From Rhodobacteraceae bacterium QY30 (GTDB lineage: Bacteria; Pseudomonadota; Alphaproteobacteria; Rhodobacterales; Rhodobacteraceae), in contig CP023454.1 of assembly GCA_002356635.1 (NCBI GenBank), positions 1,286,501 through 1,350,500 on the forward strand: DNA of 64,000 nt. Reading direction: 5' to 3'. The notes below the pieces were generated by a model. That model had not been told where the DNA came from. It saw nothing but the letters and a program-made list of their open reading frames with translations, and did no database searches. Shown piece after piece: positions 12,587-21,709 of this stretch. How positions within the stretch are numbered: position 1 is the stretch's first letter; the number at the start of each line of letters is the position of its first letter. Both the position numbers and the translations under genes were made by a program.

Positions 12587-12963
12587 TGCCCGAGGTTCGC
12601 ATTTCGATCGGCGGACGCGATTTCGACGTGACCTGCCAGGACGGAGAGGAGCATTTCCTGCGCGTCGCCGCCCACATGCTGGACACCGAAGCCAGCGACC
12701 TGATCCGCCAGATCGGCCGCATGCCCGAAGCGCGGATGTTGTTGATGGCGGGGCTGATGCTGGCCGACAAGACCGCCGCGCTCGAGGATCAGTTGCGCGC
12801 CGCCGAGGAACGCGCCGCCGTGGCCGAGCGCGTCGCCGAAATCGCCCGCGCCAACCCCGAACGGGTCGAGGTGCCGGTGATCCCCGAAATCGTCATGCAC
12901 ACGCTCTCGGAAATCGTCGTGCGCGCCGAGAAACTGGCGGACCGGATCGAACAGCCGCAATAA
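12586..12963 (+). CDS. zapA: Cell division protein ZapA
   Basis: A 125-residue protein with the ZapA N-terminal beta domain (VRISIGGRDFDVTC) followed by GEEHFLRVAAHMLD and a long C-terminal helix that forms the tetrameric coiled coil. ZapA cross-links FtsZ filaments at midcell. Slightly longer than the roughly 110 residues of E. coli ZapA because of a short C-terminal extension (EIVVRAEKLADRIEQPQ). It follows the coiled-coil gene with a one-base overlap and ends before a hairpin shared with the convergent glutaredoxin gene. Confidence 0.9.
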   Translation: MPEVRISIGGRDFDVTCQDGEEHFLRVAAHMLDTEASDLIRQIGRMPEARMLLMAGLMLADKTAALEDQLRAAEERAAVAERVAEIARANPERVEVPVIPEIVMHTLSEIVVRAEKLADRIEQPQ

Positions 12964-12989
12964 GGCCGGATCCGGCCCGGCGGAAACGG

Positions 12990-13020
12990 AAAAAGGCCAG
13001 CCCACCCGGACTGGCCCTTT
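12990..13020. terminator. Bidirectional terminator between zapA and glutaredoxin gene
   Basis: GGCCAG (12995-13000) and CTGGCC (13011-13016) form a stem around a 10-base loop, with an A-run before the left arm and CTTT after the right arm, so it can act on both strands. It lies between two convergent genes, as expected for a shared terminator. Confidence 0.65.
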
Positions 13021-13041
13021 CATCTTGCGCGGATGCGGGGA

Positions 13042-13401
13042 TCAACCGTTGGCTTCGCGGATCTTGTCGGCGGCTTCCTTGTCGAAGGTCACGCCCTTGG
13101 TCGCAAACAGCTGGTCAAGTTCCCCCGACAGCGTCATCTCGGTGATGATGTCGCAGCCGCCCACGAATTCACCTTTGACGTAAAGCTGCGGGATCGTCGG
13201 CCAGTCCGAGAAGTCCTTGATGCCCTGACGCACCTCTGGGTCGGCTAGAACGTTCACATCTGCGTAATCAACGCCCATGTAGTTCAGGATCCCCGCAACG
13301 CGGCTGGAAAACCCGCACTGCGGCATCGCCTTGGTGCCCTTCATGTAAAGCACCACGTCGTTCGATTCGATCGTTTCGCGGATCTGGTCCTGCGCGCTCA
13401 T
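13042..13401 (-). CDS. grxD: Monothiol glutaredoxin (Grx4/GrxD family)
   Basis: A 119-residue single-domain glutaredoxin with the monothiol active site C29-G-F-S, the glutathione-binding lysine in MKGT, and the [19 protein letters not shown] segment. This class binds a bridging [2Fe-2S] cluster with glutathione and works in cluster trafficking and iron sensing, often as a complex with BolA. A bolA gene lies next upstream (55-base gap, same strand), which fits that partnership. Length and motifs are canonical. Confidence 0.95.
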   Translation of the reverse strand: MSAQDQIRETIESNDVVLYMKGTKAMPQCGFSSRVAGILNYMGVDYADVNVLADPEVRQGIKDFSDWPTIPQLYVKGEFVGGCDIITEMTLSGELDQLFATKGVTFDKEAADKIREANG

Positions 13402-13455
13402 CTCGGTGTTCCTTCTGTTGCCGCCGGTCTTCGCACCGCCGGGCTTTCGTGCTGT

Positions 13456-13698
13456 TTACTCAGGCGCCTTGGTGGTCAGCGCCAGCGCGTGCAATTGGCC
13501 ATTGGCCCCGTCCATCCGGCCTTTCAGCGCGGCGTAAACGGCCCTTTGCTGTTGGACGCGGTTCAGCCCGCGAAAGCTTTCGTCGACGACTTCGGCGGCA
13601 TAGTGGTTTCCGTCGCCTGCCATGTCCGTCACCGTGATCCGGGCCTGCGGGAAGGTTTCGCGCAAAAGCTTCTCGATGTCTTCGGCTTCCATCGCCAT
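13456..13698 (-). CDS. bolA: BolA/IbaG-family protein
   Basis: An 80-residue BolA-fold protein: an N-terminal helix (EDIEKLLRETFP), central strand and loop with GDGNHYAAEVV, SFRGLNRVQQQRAVYAAL and a C-terminal LHALALTTKAP. The conserved histidine in GNHY and the C-terminal histidine are the usual cluster ligands when BolA pairs with a monothiol glutaredoxin. The start at 13698 is chosen because AGGAGG lies about 11 bases upstream; a second ATG two codons in is possible. It precedes grxD in the same direction. Confidence 0.93.
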   Translation of the reverse strand: MAMEAEDIEKLLRETFPQARITVTDMAGDGNHYAAEVVDESFRGLNRVQQQRAVYAALKGRMDGANGQLHALALTTKAPE

Positions 13699-13765
13699 CG
13701 TTGGCCGGTCCTCCTGATTGAAACCCAGATGTAAGCGGAGATCCGCCGTCCTGCAAGGCCGATGG

Positions 13766-15187
13766 TCACACCGGCGGCGGCGCCCGACCGGGCCAGTCAG
13801 TGGCACGGTGATAGCTTTCGGCCAGCGCCAGCAGCCGCGCATCCGACCCCGCCGGGCCAAAAAGCTGCAGCCCCATCGGCAAACCCGCCGGCCCGAAACC
13901 CAAGGGCAGCGAGATGCAGGGCAACCCCGCCAGGCTGACTGGCAGCACGACCTCCATCCAGCGATGATAGGTGTCCATCCGGCGTCCCGCAATCTCTTTG
14001 GGCCAGTGCCACTCGGCCGGAAAGGGCCAGACCTGCGCCGAGGGCAGGGCCAGGACATCGAACCGCTCGAACAGCTGCGCGGCTTTCGCATACCAGCGCG
14101 ACCGGATGACGCTCGCCTCGTAGACGGCGGCGGCGGACAGCCCCATGCCCTGCTCGATCTCCCAGATCGTCTCCGGCTTCAGAAGCCTCCGGCGCACGGG
14201 ATCGTCATAGGTGGCGCGCTTGGCGCCGGCGTTCAGCATGGCGCGCAATGTCGTCCACGCCTGCCAGATCCTCTCTGCGGGGAAGGGCGGTGGCAAGGGC
14301 GACACCGTCGCCCCCAGGCCTTCGAAAACGGACAGGCCTGCTTCGCAGATGTCCAGGATCCCCGGCGCAGAGACATAGGCCCCGCCCCAGTCTACCAGCC
14401 AGCCGATCCGCACTCCCCGCGCCTCCAGCGGCGCCGGCGCCCGGAACGGCTCCGCCGCCCGGCAGAAGGGCACCGCCGGGTTCGGCCCCGCGATCACGTC
14501 CAGCAACAGCGCCAGGTCCGCGATGTTGCGCGCCATCGGGCCCTCCGTGGCCATGGTCGACAGGAAGGTGTCGGCCACCGCATCCCCGGGCACCAGCCCC
14601 CAGGTGGGGCGAAAGCCATAGACATTGCAGAAGGCCGCCGGATTGCGAAGCGAACCCATCATGTCAGACCCGTCCGCCACCGGCAAAAGCCGCGCCGCCA
14701 GCGCCGCTGCCGCCCCACCCGACGATCCCCCCGCCGACAGGCCCAGGTCATAGGGATTCCGGGTGACCCCGAAGACCGGGTTGTAACTGTGCGAGCCATG
14801 ACCCCATTCGGGAGTGTTGGTCTTGCCGATGAAGATCGCCCCCGCCGCCCGCATCCGCGCCGCAATCAGGTCATCCCGGACAGGCACATGATCGGCAAAA
14901 ATCGGCGATCCCCAGGTGGTCCGCAGCCCCGCTGTCGCCACCAGATCCTTGGGCGCCATCGGCAGTCCATGGAGCGTGCCGCGCCAGATGCCGCCGGCCA
15001 GGTCGGCATCCGCCTGCGCCGCTTCCGCCATCAGCGCCGCGCCGTCCCGCAAGGAAACCACGGCATTCACCGCCGGATTCACCCGATCGATCCGCTCCAG
15101 GAAGGCGGCCATGACGTCGCGGCAGGACAGTTCCCGCGTCCGGACGCACCGCGACAACTCCGCGGCGGACAGATCGGTGATCGCCAT
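13766..15187 (-). CDS. Amidase-signature family enzyme (downstream of polyamine-type transporter)
   Basis: A 473-residue amidase. The Ser-cisSer-Lys triad is complete: K80 in APKDL, S155 in GGSSGG, and the nucleophile S179 in DMMGSLRNPA. The last motif is unusual, as most relatives have GGS rather than MGS before the nucleophile. The substrate is not predictable from sequence; relatives hydrolyse aryl, alkyl or glutamyl amides. GGAGG lies 5-6 bases before the ATG at 15187; a longer frame upstream runs through a GC-rich repeat and is not credible. It lies 127 bases downstream of the binding-protein gene of the ABC transporter, on the same strand. Confidence 0.88.
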   Translation of the reverse strand: MAITDLSAAELSRCVRTRELSCRDVMAAFLERIDRVNPAVNAVVSLRDGAALMAEAAQADADLAGGIWRGTLHGLPMAPKDLVATAGLRTTWGSPIFADHVPVRDDLIAARMRAAGAIFIGKTNTPEWGHGSHSYNPVFGVTRNPYDLGLSAGGSSGGAAAALAARLLPVADGSDMMGSLRNPAAFCNVYGFRPTWGLVPGDAVADTFLSTMATEGPMARNIADLALLLDVIAGPNPAVPFCRAAEPFRAPAPLEARGVRIGWLVDWGGAYVSAPGILDICEAGLSVFEGLGATVSPLPPPFPAERIWQAWTTLRAMLNAGAKRATYDDPVRRRLLKPETIWEIEQGMGLSAAAVYEASVIRSRWYAKAAQLFERFDVLALPSAQVWPFPAEWHWPKEIAGRRMDTYHRWMEVVLPVSLAGLPCISLPLGFGPAGLPMGLQLFGPAGSDARLLALAESYHRATDWPGRAPPPV

Positions 15188-15220
15188 GCGCGCCTCCAAA
15201 ACGACGTCCCCGAGCCGCCC

Positions 15221-15273
15221 CTTCATCTTGGCTGCAAATATCCTCGGGGGGTGCGGGGGGCAGACAGCCCCCC
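15221..15273 (-). repeat. GC-rich hairpin/GATATTTG repeat, copy A
   Basis: Read on the minus strand: a G6 arm, loop CTGTCTG, a C6 arm, then a C/G-rich stretch, GATATTTG and a tail ending in AAGATGAAG. The same plan occurs at 52865-52930, 62082-62136 and 62248-62292. It lies between the transporter binding-protein gene and the amidase gene and could attenuate transcription between them. Confidence 0.75.
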
Positions 15274-15314
15274 GTGATGCCGGCCGGGGTCACGCGGGCC
15301 CCGGCCGCCATCGG

Positions 15315-16340
15315 TCACTTCTGCAGTTCGGTCCAGATCGCGGTCTGGTATTCCAGCGCCTTGCCCGTGCAGGTGGTCACGAAATGCCCCTTGTCCTTGA
15401 ACTCGGCCGGCGTGACGATTTCCGGAGCCGTCTTCATGTCCTCGGGCATGAAGGCGTCCGAACCCGCGATCCCGTTGGCATAACGCGCGAAGGCCGACAG
15501 GCCGGCGGCGTTCTCGGGGTCCATGATGAAGTCCATGAACAGATAGGCATTCTCGACGTTCTTGGCGTCCTTCAGAAGCACGACGTTGTCCATCCAGAGG
15601 CCATAGCCCTCCTTCGGATAGCCATAGGCCACGTCCGGGTTCTTCAGCCGCGCCCGCATGGCCGAGCCGTTCCAGTCCACGGTGGCGGCATAGTCGTGGT
15701 TGCCCATCTTCTCGACGGTGGAATAATCCATCGACATCCACTTCGGCTTGGCGGCCAGCAGCCCGTCGCGGACCTTCTTCATCACCTCGGGACTGTCGTC
15801 GCAGACCTTGCCGCCGTAATACATCGTCGCCAGCGCCATCACATCGCCCATTTCCGGGATCACATTGATCTTGCCCTGCAATTCCGCTGGCGGATCCAGG
15901 AAGATGGCCGAGGTATTGATGTCCCCGCCATAATCCTTGGTGTTCACCGAAACGCCCGTGGATCCCCACTGGTAGGGGATCGACCATTTGCGGCCCTGGT
16001 CCCATTCCACGTTCATCCATTCGGGGGCGATGTTCTTGTGGTTGGGCAGTTTCGAGAGGTCCAGTTCCTGAATCAGGCCCTTGTCGGCATAGACCTTCAC
16101 GAAGCCCGCCGAGGGCACCACCAGGTCAAAGCCCGAAGCCCCGGCCTCGACCTTCGCCAGGGCGGTGTCGTTGCTGTCGAAGTCGGTGATCGTGACCTTG
16201 ACGCCGTACTTCTCCTCGAACTTCTTCACGACATCGGGGCTGGTGTAGTTGCCCCAGTTGTAAAGGAACAATTCGCCCTCGGCGGCGGCAAATCCCGTCG
16301 ACGCGGCCAGCAGGGACGTGGCCAGAAGCAGTCTTTTCAT
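15315..16340 (-). CDS. Polyamine-type ABC transporter, periplasmic binding protein (PotD/PotF-like)
   Basis: A 341-residue secreted binding protein with a Sec signal peptide (cleavage after FAAAE region), then ELFLYNWGNYTSPDVVKKFEEKYG, the hallmark N-terminus of the PotD/PotF family, and a C-terminal lobe with GLWMDNVVLLKDAKN. It captures putrescine, spermidine or a related cation in the periplasm. The ATG at 16340 is preferred over a GTG one codon upstream because AAGGAG stands 7 bases before it. It is the last transporter gene of the unit ATPase, permease, permease, binding protein; two amidase genes flank the set, which may mean the natural ligand is an amide. Confidence 0.9.
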   Translation of the reverse strand: MKRLLLATSLLAASTGFAAAEGELFLYNWGNYTSPDVVKKFEEKYGVKVTITDFDSNDTALAKVEAGASGFDLVVPSAGFVKVYADKGLIQELDLSKLPNHKNIAPEWMNVEWDQGRKWSIPYQWGSTGVSVNTKDYGGDINTSAIFLDPPAELQGKINVIPEMGDVMALATMYYGGKVCDDSPEVMKKVRDGLLAAKPKWMSMDYSTVEKMGNHDYAATVDWNGSAMRARLKNPDVAYGYPKEGYGLWMDNVVLLKDAKNVENAYLFMDFIMDPENAAGLSAFARYANGIAGSDAFMPEDMKTAPEIVTPAEFKDKGHFVTTCTGKALEYQTAIWTELQK

Positions 16341-16377
16341 CACTCTCTCCTTGGTTGGATAGATAGCAGGTGCGGGT

Positions 16378-17181
16378 TCAGTCCCGCTTTCGTGTCATCA
16401 GGTAGAACAGGCTGAGCAGCACGAGCGTGACGCCCAGCAGGATGGTGGAAATCGCGTTGACATCGGGGTTCATCGCCCGGCGCAACTGGCCCAGCATGTA
16501 GGTGGGCAGCGTGTCCTGTCCGGGCGCCTTGACGAATTCGGTGATTACCACATCGTCCAGCGAGATCACGAAGGCCAGCATCGCCCCCGCCGCGATGGCG
16601 GGCGCCAGCAGCGGCAGCGTCACGCGGCGGAAGGCCTGCCATCGGCTGGCGTAAAGATCGGCCGCCGCGGTTTCCAGCGTCAGATCCATGCTTTCCAGCC
16701 GCGCCCGGATCGGCAGATAGGCGAAGGGAATGCAGAAGGCCGAATGCGCCAGGATCAGGTAGCCCAGGCCCGAATAGCCCGTCCACTGCCGCACCACGGC
16801 GAACACGATCAGCAGTGCCACGGCGGTGACGATCTCGGGCACCATCAGCGGCTGGTTGATCATCACGTAGATCAGCGTCTGGCCCCGAAACGCCTTCTGG
16901 CGTGTGGTGCCCAGCGCCGCCATCGTGGCCACCACGGTCGAGATCGTGGCGGCAAAGCCGGCCACGATCAGCGACACGATGCCCGCGTCCTTGACCTGGT
17001 CATTCGCCCAGGCCAGCGCATACCAGTGCAGCGAAAACCCCTGCCACACCGAAGGGCTGGAGCCCGCGTTGAAGGAATAGACCACCAGCGTCACGATCGG
17101 CAGGTAAAGCAGCACGAAGACCGCCACCGCGATGGTCGCGAAACCGGGAAGGTTGGTCACGGAAAAGGCGCGTTCACGCAT
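16378..17181 (-). CDS. Polyamine-type ABC transporter permease (PotC/PotI-like)
   Basis: A 267-residue inner-membrane permease with about six hydrophobic segments and the EAA-type cytoplasmic loop (ETAAADLYASRWQAFRRVTLPLLAPAI) that docks on the ATPase. The N-terminus (LPIVTLVVYSFNAG) and the segment SLDDVVITEFVKAPGQDTLP are typical of PotC/PotI. It overlaps the first permease gene by 8 bases and precedes the binding-protein gene by 37 bases. Confidence 0.92.
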   Translation of the reverse strand: MRERAFSVTNLPGFATIAVAVFVLLYLPIVTLVVYSFNAGSSPSVWQGFSLHWYALAWANDQVKDAGIVSLIVAGFAATISTVVATMAALGTTRQKAFRGQTLIYVMINQPLMVPEIVTAVALLIVFAVVRQWTGYSGLGYLILAHSAFCIPFAYLPIRARLESMDLTLETAAADLYASRWQAFRRVTLPLLAPAIAAGAMLAFVISLDDVVITEFVKAPGQDTLPTYMLGQLRRAMNPDVNAISTILLGVTLVLLSLFYLMTRKRD

Positions 17182-18085
17182 CGCGGTTTTCTCCGTTGAT
17201 GGCGCGGACGTAGAAGACCAGCGCGATCGAGACGATGATCAGCAGCAGGATCGAGATCGCCGCCCCCAGCGGCCAGTTCCGGCCCTGTCCGAACTGCAAC
17301 TCGATGAAGTTGCCGATCATCATAAGCTTGCCGCCGCCCAGGATGCGGGGCGTCACATAGGCGCCGAGGCACGGAATGAAGACCAGGATCGACCCCGCGA
17401 CGATCCCCGGTTTGACCAGCGGCAGGATCACCCGGCGCAGCACCTGCGCCCGGCTGGCGTACAGGTCGTACCCCGCCTCCAGCAGCCGCATGTCGAACCG
17501 GTCGATCGAGGCGAACAGCGGCAGCACCATCAAAGGCAGGTAGACATAGACCATCCCGATCAGCACCGCCGTGTCGGTATAGGTGATCTGGAGCGGCGTC
17601 GAAATGATGCCCAGCTTCAGAAGCCCGGTGTTCAGCAGCCCTTCGGTGCGGATGATCTGGTTGATGGCGAAGGTGCGGATCAGCAGGTTGGTCCAGAAGG
17701 GAATGGTGATCAGGAACAACCACAGCGCCTTGGCGCGGGGTTCCCGCGTGGCGATGAACCAGGCTGTGGGAAAACCCACCAGCAGCGTCAGGCCCGTGGT
17801 GATCAGCGACAGCTTCACCGACCGCCAGAAGATCGTCATGTGGGCGTCGGCCAGCTTCCAGGTCTCGTCGAAGATGTCCTTGGTCACGAAGACCGAGGTC
17901 CAGCCTTCGGTCGAGAATTTCCATTCCACGTTGCCGTATTCGCCCGGCGTCAGGAAGGAATAGACCAGCACCACCAGAAGCGGCCCGATCGCCGCGACGG
18001 TCAGGATCGCCAGCGCAGGCAGGCTGAGCCACCAGTTGCGGCGGATCTGGTCGCGGGTTGTCCGTTCCTCCAGCGTCGGGGCCAT
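17174..18085 (-). CDS. Polyamine-type ABC transporter permease (PotB/PotH-like)
   Basis: A 303-residue inner-membrane permease with a cytoplasmic N-terminus, about six membrane segments, a large periplasmic loop after TM1 (including WKFSTEGWTSVF) and the EAA loop (EAGYDLYASRAQVLRRVILPLVKPGIV). Together with the PotC-like protein it forms the transmembrane channel. Its start is 3 bases after the stop of the ATPase gene and its end overlaps the second permease gene, so the complex is made from one message. Confidence 0.92.
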   Translation of the reverse strand: MAPTLEERTTRDQIRRNWWLSLPALAILTVAAIGPLLVVLVYSFLTPGEYGNVEWKFSTEGWTSVFVTKDIFDETWKLADAHMTIFWRSVKLSLITTGLTLLVGFPTAWFIATREPRAKALWLFLITIPFWTNLLIRTFAINQIIRTEGLLNTGLLKLGIISTPLQITYTDTAVLIGMVYVYLPLMVLPLFASIDRFDMRLLEAGYDLYASRAQVLRRVILPLVKPGIVAGSILVFIPCLGAYVTPRILGGGKLMMIGNFIELQFGQGRNWPLGAAISILLLIIVSIALVFYVRAINGENRDA

Positions 18086-18088
18086 GGA

Positions 18089-19150
18089 TCAGTCCTCCAG
18101 CACCTGAAGGGCGCCCGGCGCGATTGCCAGGCCCACGGCACTGCCCGCCGCCGGGATCGACGCGCCGTCCGCCCCCGACTGGACGCGGACGACGACCTCG
18201 GCCCCATCGGCCAGACGGGCGTGGACATGGCTGTCGGTGCCGAAATAGACGGCATCGGCCACGGTGGCGGGCAGGGCGGCCGGGGTTCCGGCAGCGACGA
18301 TCCGCATCAGTTCGGGCCGCACCGCCAGCGTGGTCTGGCCATTGCGGGCGCGGACGGGCAGGGTGATGCCGCCGGGCAAGGTGGCCTGGCCGTCGCGGAC
18401 CTCGGCCGAAAGGAAGTTCGTCTCGCCGATGAACCCCGCGACGAAGCGGTTGACGGGCTGGGTATAGATCTCGCGCGGGGTGCCCATCTGCTGGATCCGG
18501 CCCGCCGACATCACCGCGATGCGGTCCGACATCGTCAGCGCCTCTTCCTGGTCGTGGGTGACGAAGATGAAGGTGATCCCCGTCTCGCGCTGCAGCCGCT
18601 TGAGTTCGCTTTGCATTTCCTTGCGCAGCTTCAGGTCCAGCGCCGACAACGGCTCGTCCAGCAGCAGCACCTTCGGCTGCGGCGCCAGAGCCCGCGCCAG
18701 CGCCACGCGCTGCTGCTGGCCGCCCGACATCTGGCTGACCTTGCGCCCGGCCAGTTGTTCCAGCCTGACCAGCGCCAGCATCTTCTGCACCCGCGCGTCG
18801 ATCTCGGCCCGGGGCTTGCCCAGCATTTCCAGCCCGAACGCAATGTTCTGTGCCACGCTCAGGTGCGGAAACAGCGCGTAGGACTGGAACACCGTATTTA
18901 CCGGCCGCTTGTTCGGGGGCAGGTGCGTGATCGGTTCGCCGTTCAGCCGGATCTCGCCCGAAGTCGGACTTTCGAAACCGGCGATCATCCGCAGAAGGGT
19001 GGTCTTGCCGCAGCCCGATGGCCCGAGGAGCGTGAAGAATTCCCCCTGGCGGATCGCGACCGATACATCGTCCAGCGCCCGCACCACGCCATCGCCCTGC
19101 CCGAAATGCTTTGACACATTGCGGGCTTCGATTGCGGCATTTTCTGTCAA
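18089..19150 (-). CDS. Polyamine-type ABC transporter ATPase (PotA/PotG-like), TTG start
   Basis: A 353-residue ABC ATPase: Walker [15 protein letters not shown]-loop, signature [15 protein letters not shown], Walker [14 protein letters not shown]-loop FVTHDQEEA and a C-terminal TOBE domain from about residue 240 typical of PotA/MalK-type importers. It powers uptake through the two downstream permeases. The only sensible start is TTG at 19150, with AGGGGAA about 6 bases upstream; no ATG lies near the N-terminus. A 93-base gap separates it from the upstream amidase gene. Confidence 0.93.
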   Translation of the reverse strand: MTENAAIEARNVSKHFGQGDGVVRALDDVSVAIRQGEFFTLLGPSGCGKTTLLRMIAGFESPTSGEIRLNGEPITHLPPNKRPVNTVFQSYALFPHLSVAQNIAFGLEMLGKPRAEIDARVQKMLALVRLEQLAGRKVSQMSGGQQQRVALARALAPQPKVLLLDEPLSALDLKLRKEMQSELKRLQRETGITFIFVTHDQEEALTMSDRIAVMSAGRIQQMGTPREIYTQPVNRFVAGFIGETNFLSAEVRDGQATLPGGITLPVRARNGQTTLAVRPELMRIVAAGTPAALPATVADAVYFGTDSHVHARLADGAEVVVRVQSGADGASIPAAGSAVGLAIAPGALQVLED

Positions 19151-19243
19151 CTTGTTCCCCTGGCGGACTATTTTCCCCGATGCTTCCCCGAAGGAAGAAT
19201 TTTTGCAACCCCTTACGCGGGGCCGGGCGATGCGGTGGCAGGG

Positions 19244-20710
19244 TTACGCAGGGGCAGGGGCGAAAGCCCACGGCCGCCTTGCCGCCCAAGGTTGTGCGGC
19301 TTCGAGTTCGGCGCAAAGGGCGATCAGCAGTTCGTCCGCACCGAAGGGCGCTGCCAGGTGGATGCCGATGGGCAATCCGTCGCGCGACCACCCCAGCGGG
19401 ACCGACGCCGCAGGCTGCCCCGAGGCGTTGAACACGGCGCAGAACGGCGAATAGTCGAAGATCATCCCCGGCCCGGTGCGGTAATGGACGTAATCCTCGG
19501 TGTCATGGGCAAAGCGCCCGATCCTGGCCGGAGGCTCGGCCAGGGTGGCGGACAGCAGGATGTCGTAAGGCGTTTCGAAGAAGGCCGCCATGTCGCGCCC
19601 GAAGGCGTGGATCTTGCCCACCGCGTCCAGGTAGTCCGCGCCGCTCAGGGTCTGCGCATAGGCGACGGCACCGCGTCCGACGCCTTCGACCAGGTCGTCG
19701 GTCAGGGGCCGGCCCGCCAGGGCTTTGCGGATCGACAGCGCCGTTCCGCAGGCGACGATGGCCGTCCAGGCCCGCATCATGCCGGGAACATCGGCGCCGG
19801 GCCGGGCCGGAACGACATCATGGCCCAGGCTTTCCAGCAGACGGCCCGCGTCCTGCACCGCCCGGGCGCAATCGGGATGGATCGGCGTGCCCGTAAACGA
19901 CGTGTCGCAGATTGCAACGCGGAGCCTGCGGGGCGGACGGCTGATCGCGGCGGCAAAGCCCTGGCCCAGCGGCGGAGCGCAGTAGGGCGCGCCGCTGTCC
20001 GTGCCCGCGCAGGCATCCATCAGAACGGCGCTGTCGCGCACGCTGCGCGTGAGGAAGCCGTCGATCGCCATGCCCGCCCAGCCTTCGCCCGCGTAAGGGC
20101 CGTCGGGAAACCGCGCCCGCGTTGCCTTGAAGCCGAAAAGCCCGCAGCAGGACGCCGGAATCCGCACCGAGCCACCCCCGTCCGAACCATGCGCCGCCGG
20201 AACGATCCCCGCCGCCACAGCCGCCGCCGCCCCGCCCGACGATCCGCCGGGCGTGTGGTCCGGGTTCCAGGGGTTGCGCGTCGGTCCGCCATAAACCGCC
20301 GCCTCGGTCGCCGCGCCGACGCCCCCCTCGGGCGAGGTGGTGCGCCCGAAGGTCACGGCGCCCGTGTCCCGGATCCGGCTGAAGATCGCACTGTCGCGCG
20401 GCCACCGGGTATTGGCCAGCAGGCGCGAGCCATTGTGGCCGGGGAAGTCCACCGCTTCGCAGCCCAGGTCCTTGATCAGGAACGGAACGCCGCGCAGCGG
20501 GCCGCGGGGCAGGCCACGCCGGATCGTTGCGCGGGCGACGTCCTCCTGCACGAGGACAACCGCGTTCAGCGCCGGGTTCCGCCGCGCGACCCGCGCCAGA
20601 GCCTGGTCCAGAAGGTCATCCGGCGTCACCGCGCCCGAGGCCACCAGCGCGGCAAGGCCCAGGGCATCGTGGCGGTCATACAGGTCTTCGGTGTCCGAGC
20701 GTTCTGCCAT
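19244..20710 (-). CDS. Amidase-signature family enzyme (upstream of polyamine-type transporter)
   Basis: A 488-residue amidase with the full triad: K80 in LIKDL, S157 in GGSSGG and the nucleophile S181 in [11 protein letters not shown]. It is clearly diverged from the other amidase at 13.8 kb, so the two are not a recent duplication. The start at 20710 has AAGGA just upstream; the frame extends further but the added residues are basic and low-complexity. It is the first gene of the amidase/ABC transporter/amidase run and divergent from clpP. It may hydrolyse an amide brought in by the transporter; the substrate is unknown. Confidence 0.88.
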   Translation of the reverse strand: MAERSDTEDLYDRHDALGLAALVASGAVTPDDLLDQALARVARRNPALNAVVLVQEDVARATIRRGLPRGPLRGVPFLIKDLGCEAVDFPGHNGSRLLANTRWPRDSAIFSRIRDTGAVTFGRTTSPEGGVGAATEAAVYGGPTRNPWNPDHTPGGSSGGAAAAVAAGIVPAAHGSDGGGSVRIPASCCGLFGFKATRARFPDGPYAGEGWAGMAIDGFLTRSVRDSAVLMDACAGTDSGAPYCAPPLGQGFAAAISRPPRRLRVAICDTSFTGTPIHPDCARAVQDAGRLLESLGHDVVPARPGADVPGMMRAWTAIVACGTALSIRKALAGRPLTDDLVEGVGRGAVAYAQTLSGADYLDAVGKIHAFGRDMAAFFETPYDILLSATLAEPPARIGRFAHDTEDYVHYRTGPGMIFDYSPFCAVFNASGQPAASVPLGWSRDGLPIGIHLAAPFGADELLIALCAELEAAQPWAARRPWAFAPAPA

Positions 20711-20845
20711 CGCCTGTTCCTTCCGCCGTTGTCCCCGTCCAGACTGGCCGGTGCGTCCGACCCCGGCGCGCCCCTCTGCGGCACGGAAGCGGTGATTGCG
20801 ACAGGCGCGACACGTCCCGTCGGACCAGGGACTTGCCGCCATCCC

Positions 20846-20874
20846 TTGCAGCCCCCGTGGCGCGTGACTAAGAT
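20846..20874 (+). promoter_or_regulatory. Sigma70-type promoter candidate for clpP
   Basis: TTGCAG (20846-20851), a 17-base spacer and TAAGAT (20869-20874) lie 66 bases before the clpP start, in the divergent region shared with the amidase gene. Both hexamers and spacing fit the housekeeping consensus. Confidence 0.55.
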
Positions 20875-20939
20875 TCCGTTTACCAACCGGGCTTATGCAT
20901 CGGCGGATGGGCCCAGTAACGACCTCAGCAGGACGAGAT

Positions 20940-21572
20940 ATGAGAGATCCGATTGACACCTACATGAACACGCTTGTCCCCATGGTGGTCGAACAGACCA
21001 GCCGGGGCGAACGTGCCTATGACATCTACTCGCGCCTTCTGAAGGAACGGATCATCTTCCTGGCCGGTCCGGTCCATGACGGCATGTCGACGTTGATCTG
21101 CGCGCAGCTTCTGTTCCTCGAGGCGGAGAATCCGTCGAAGGAAATCGCCATGTATATCAACAGCCCCGGCGGTGTCGTGACCGCAGGCCTGTCGATCTAC
21201 GACACGATGCAGTACATCCGGCCCAAGGTCTCGACCCTGGTGATCGGGCAGGCGGCCTCGATGGGGTCGCTGCTGCTGACGGCGGGCGAAAAGGGGATGC
21301 GCTTCTCGCTGCCGAACAGCCGCGTCATGGTCCACCAGCCCTCGGGCGGCTTCCAGGGGCAGGCGACCGACATCATGATTCACGCCCGCGAGACCGAGAA
21401 GCTGAAGCGCCGGTTGAACGAGATCTACGTGAAACACACCGGCCAGAATCTGGAAACTGTCGAGGCCGCGCTGGAACGCGACAACTTCATGTCGGCGCAA
21501 GAGGCGAAAGATTGGGGCCTGATCGACGCGATTCTGGAAGATCGTGGCAAGGCCGAGCCGGAAAAGAAGTGA
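20940..21572 (+). CDS. clpP: ATP-dependent Clp protease proteolytic subunit
   Basis: A 210-residue serine peptidase that assembles into the tetradecameric barrel fed by ClpX or ClpA. The catalytic triad is visible: S107 in QAASMGS, H132 in MVHQPSGG and D181 in ERDNFMS. The N-terminal axial-loop region ([23 protein letters not shown]) is conserved. The ATG at 20940 is chosen over one 15 codons upstream because it begins the conserved N-terminus and is preceded by AGGA. clpX follows 137 bases downstream. Confidence 0.97.
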   Translation: MRDPIDTYMNTLVPMVVEQTSRGERAYDIYSRLLKERIIFLAGPVHDGMSTLICAQLLFLEAENPSKEIAMYINSPGGVVTAGLSIYDTMQYIRPKVSTLVIGQAASMGSLLLTAGEKGMRFSLPNSRVMVHQPSGGFQGQATDIMIHARETEKLKRRLNEIYVKHTGQNLETVEAALERDNFMSAQEAKDWGLIDAILEDRGKAEPEKK

Positions 21573-21607
21573 TCTGTCCCTCTCGGTTCCACGCCGGGAA
21601 AAGGCCA

Positions 21608-21636
21608 TTGTAGACGGCAAGGGGCTGCCCTAATCT
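21608..21636 (+). promoter_or_regulatory. Promoter candidate for clpX
   Basis: TTGTAG (21608-21613), 17 bases, TAATCT (21631-21636) in the clpP-clpX gap. This would let clpX be expressed separately from clpP. Confidence 0.4.
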
Positions 21637-21709
21637 TTAGGTACAGGGCGGCCCGTATCGGGTCCGCGCGGGTGCGGGTCCGAAACGACGAAGGCGCAAA
21701 AGGAACGAG

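Noticed and set aside
15188-15226. Upstream extension of the amidase beginning MKGRLGDVV
   Set aside because: It reads through the tail of the GC-rich repeat; the ATG at 15187 has a proper ribosome binding site and the family N-terminus.
17132-19114. A 660-codon open frame antisense to the polyamine-type transporter genes
   Set aside because: Same low-complexity antisense character; the minus-strand genes have clear ABC transporter motifs.
19151-19243. CTTCC/GGAAG hairpin between the second amidase and the ATPase gene
   Set aside because: The adjacent T-run is on the plus strand, where nothing is transcribed; as a terminator for the minus-strand operon it does not fit.
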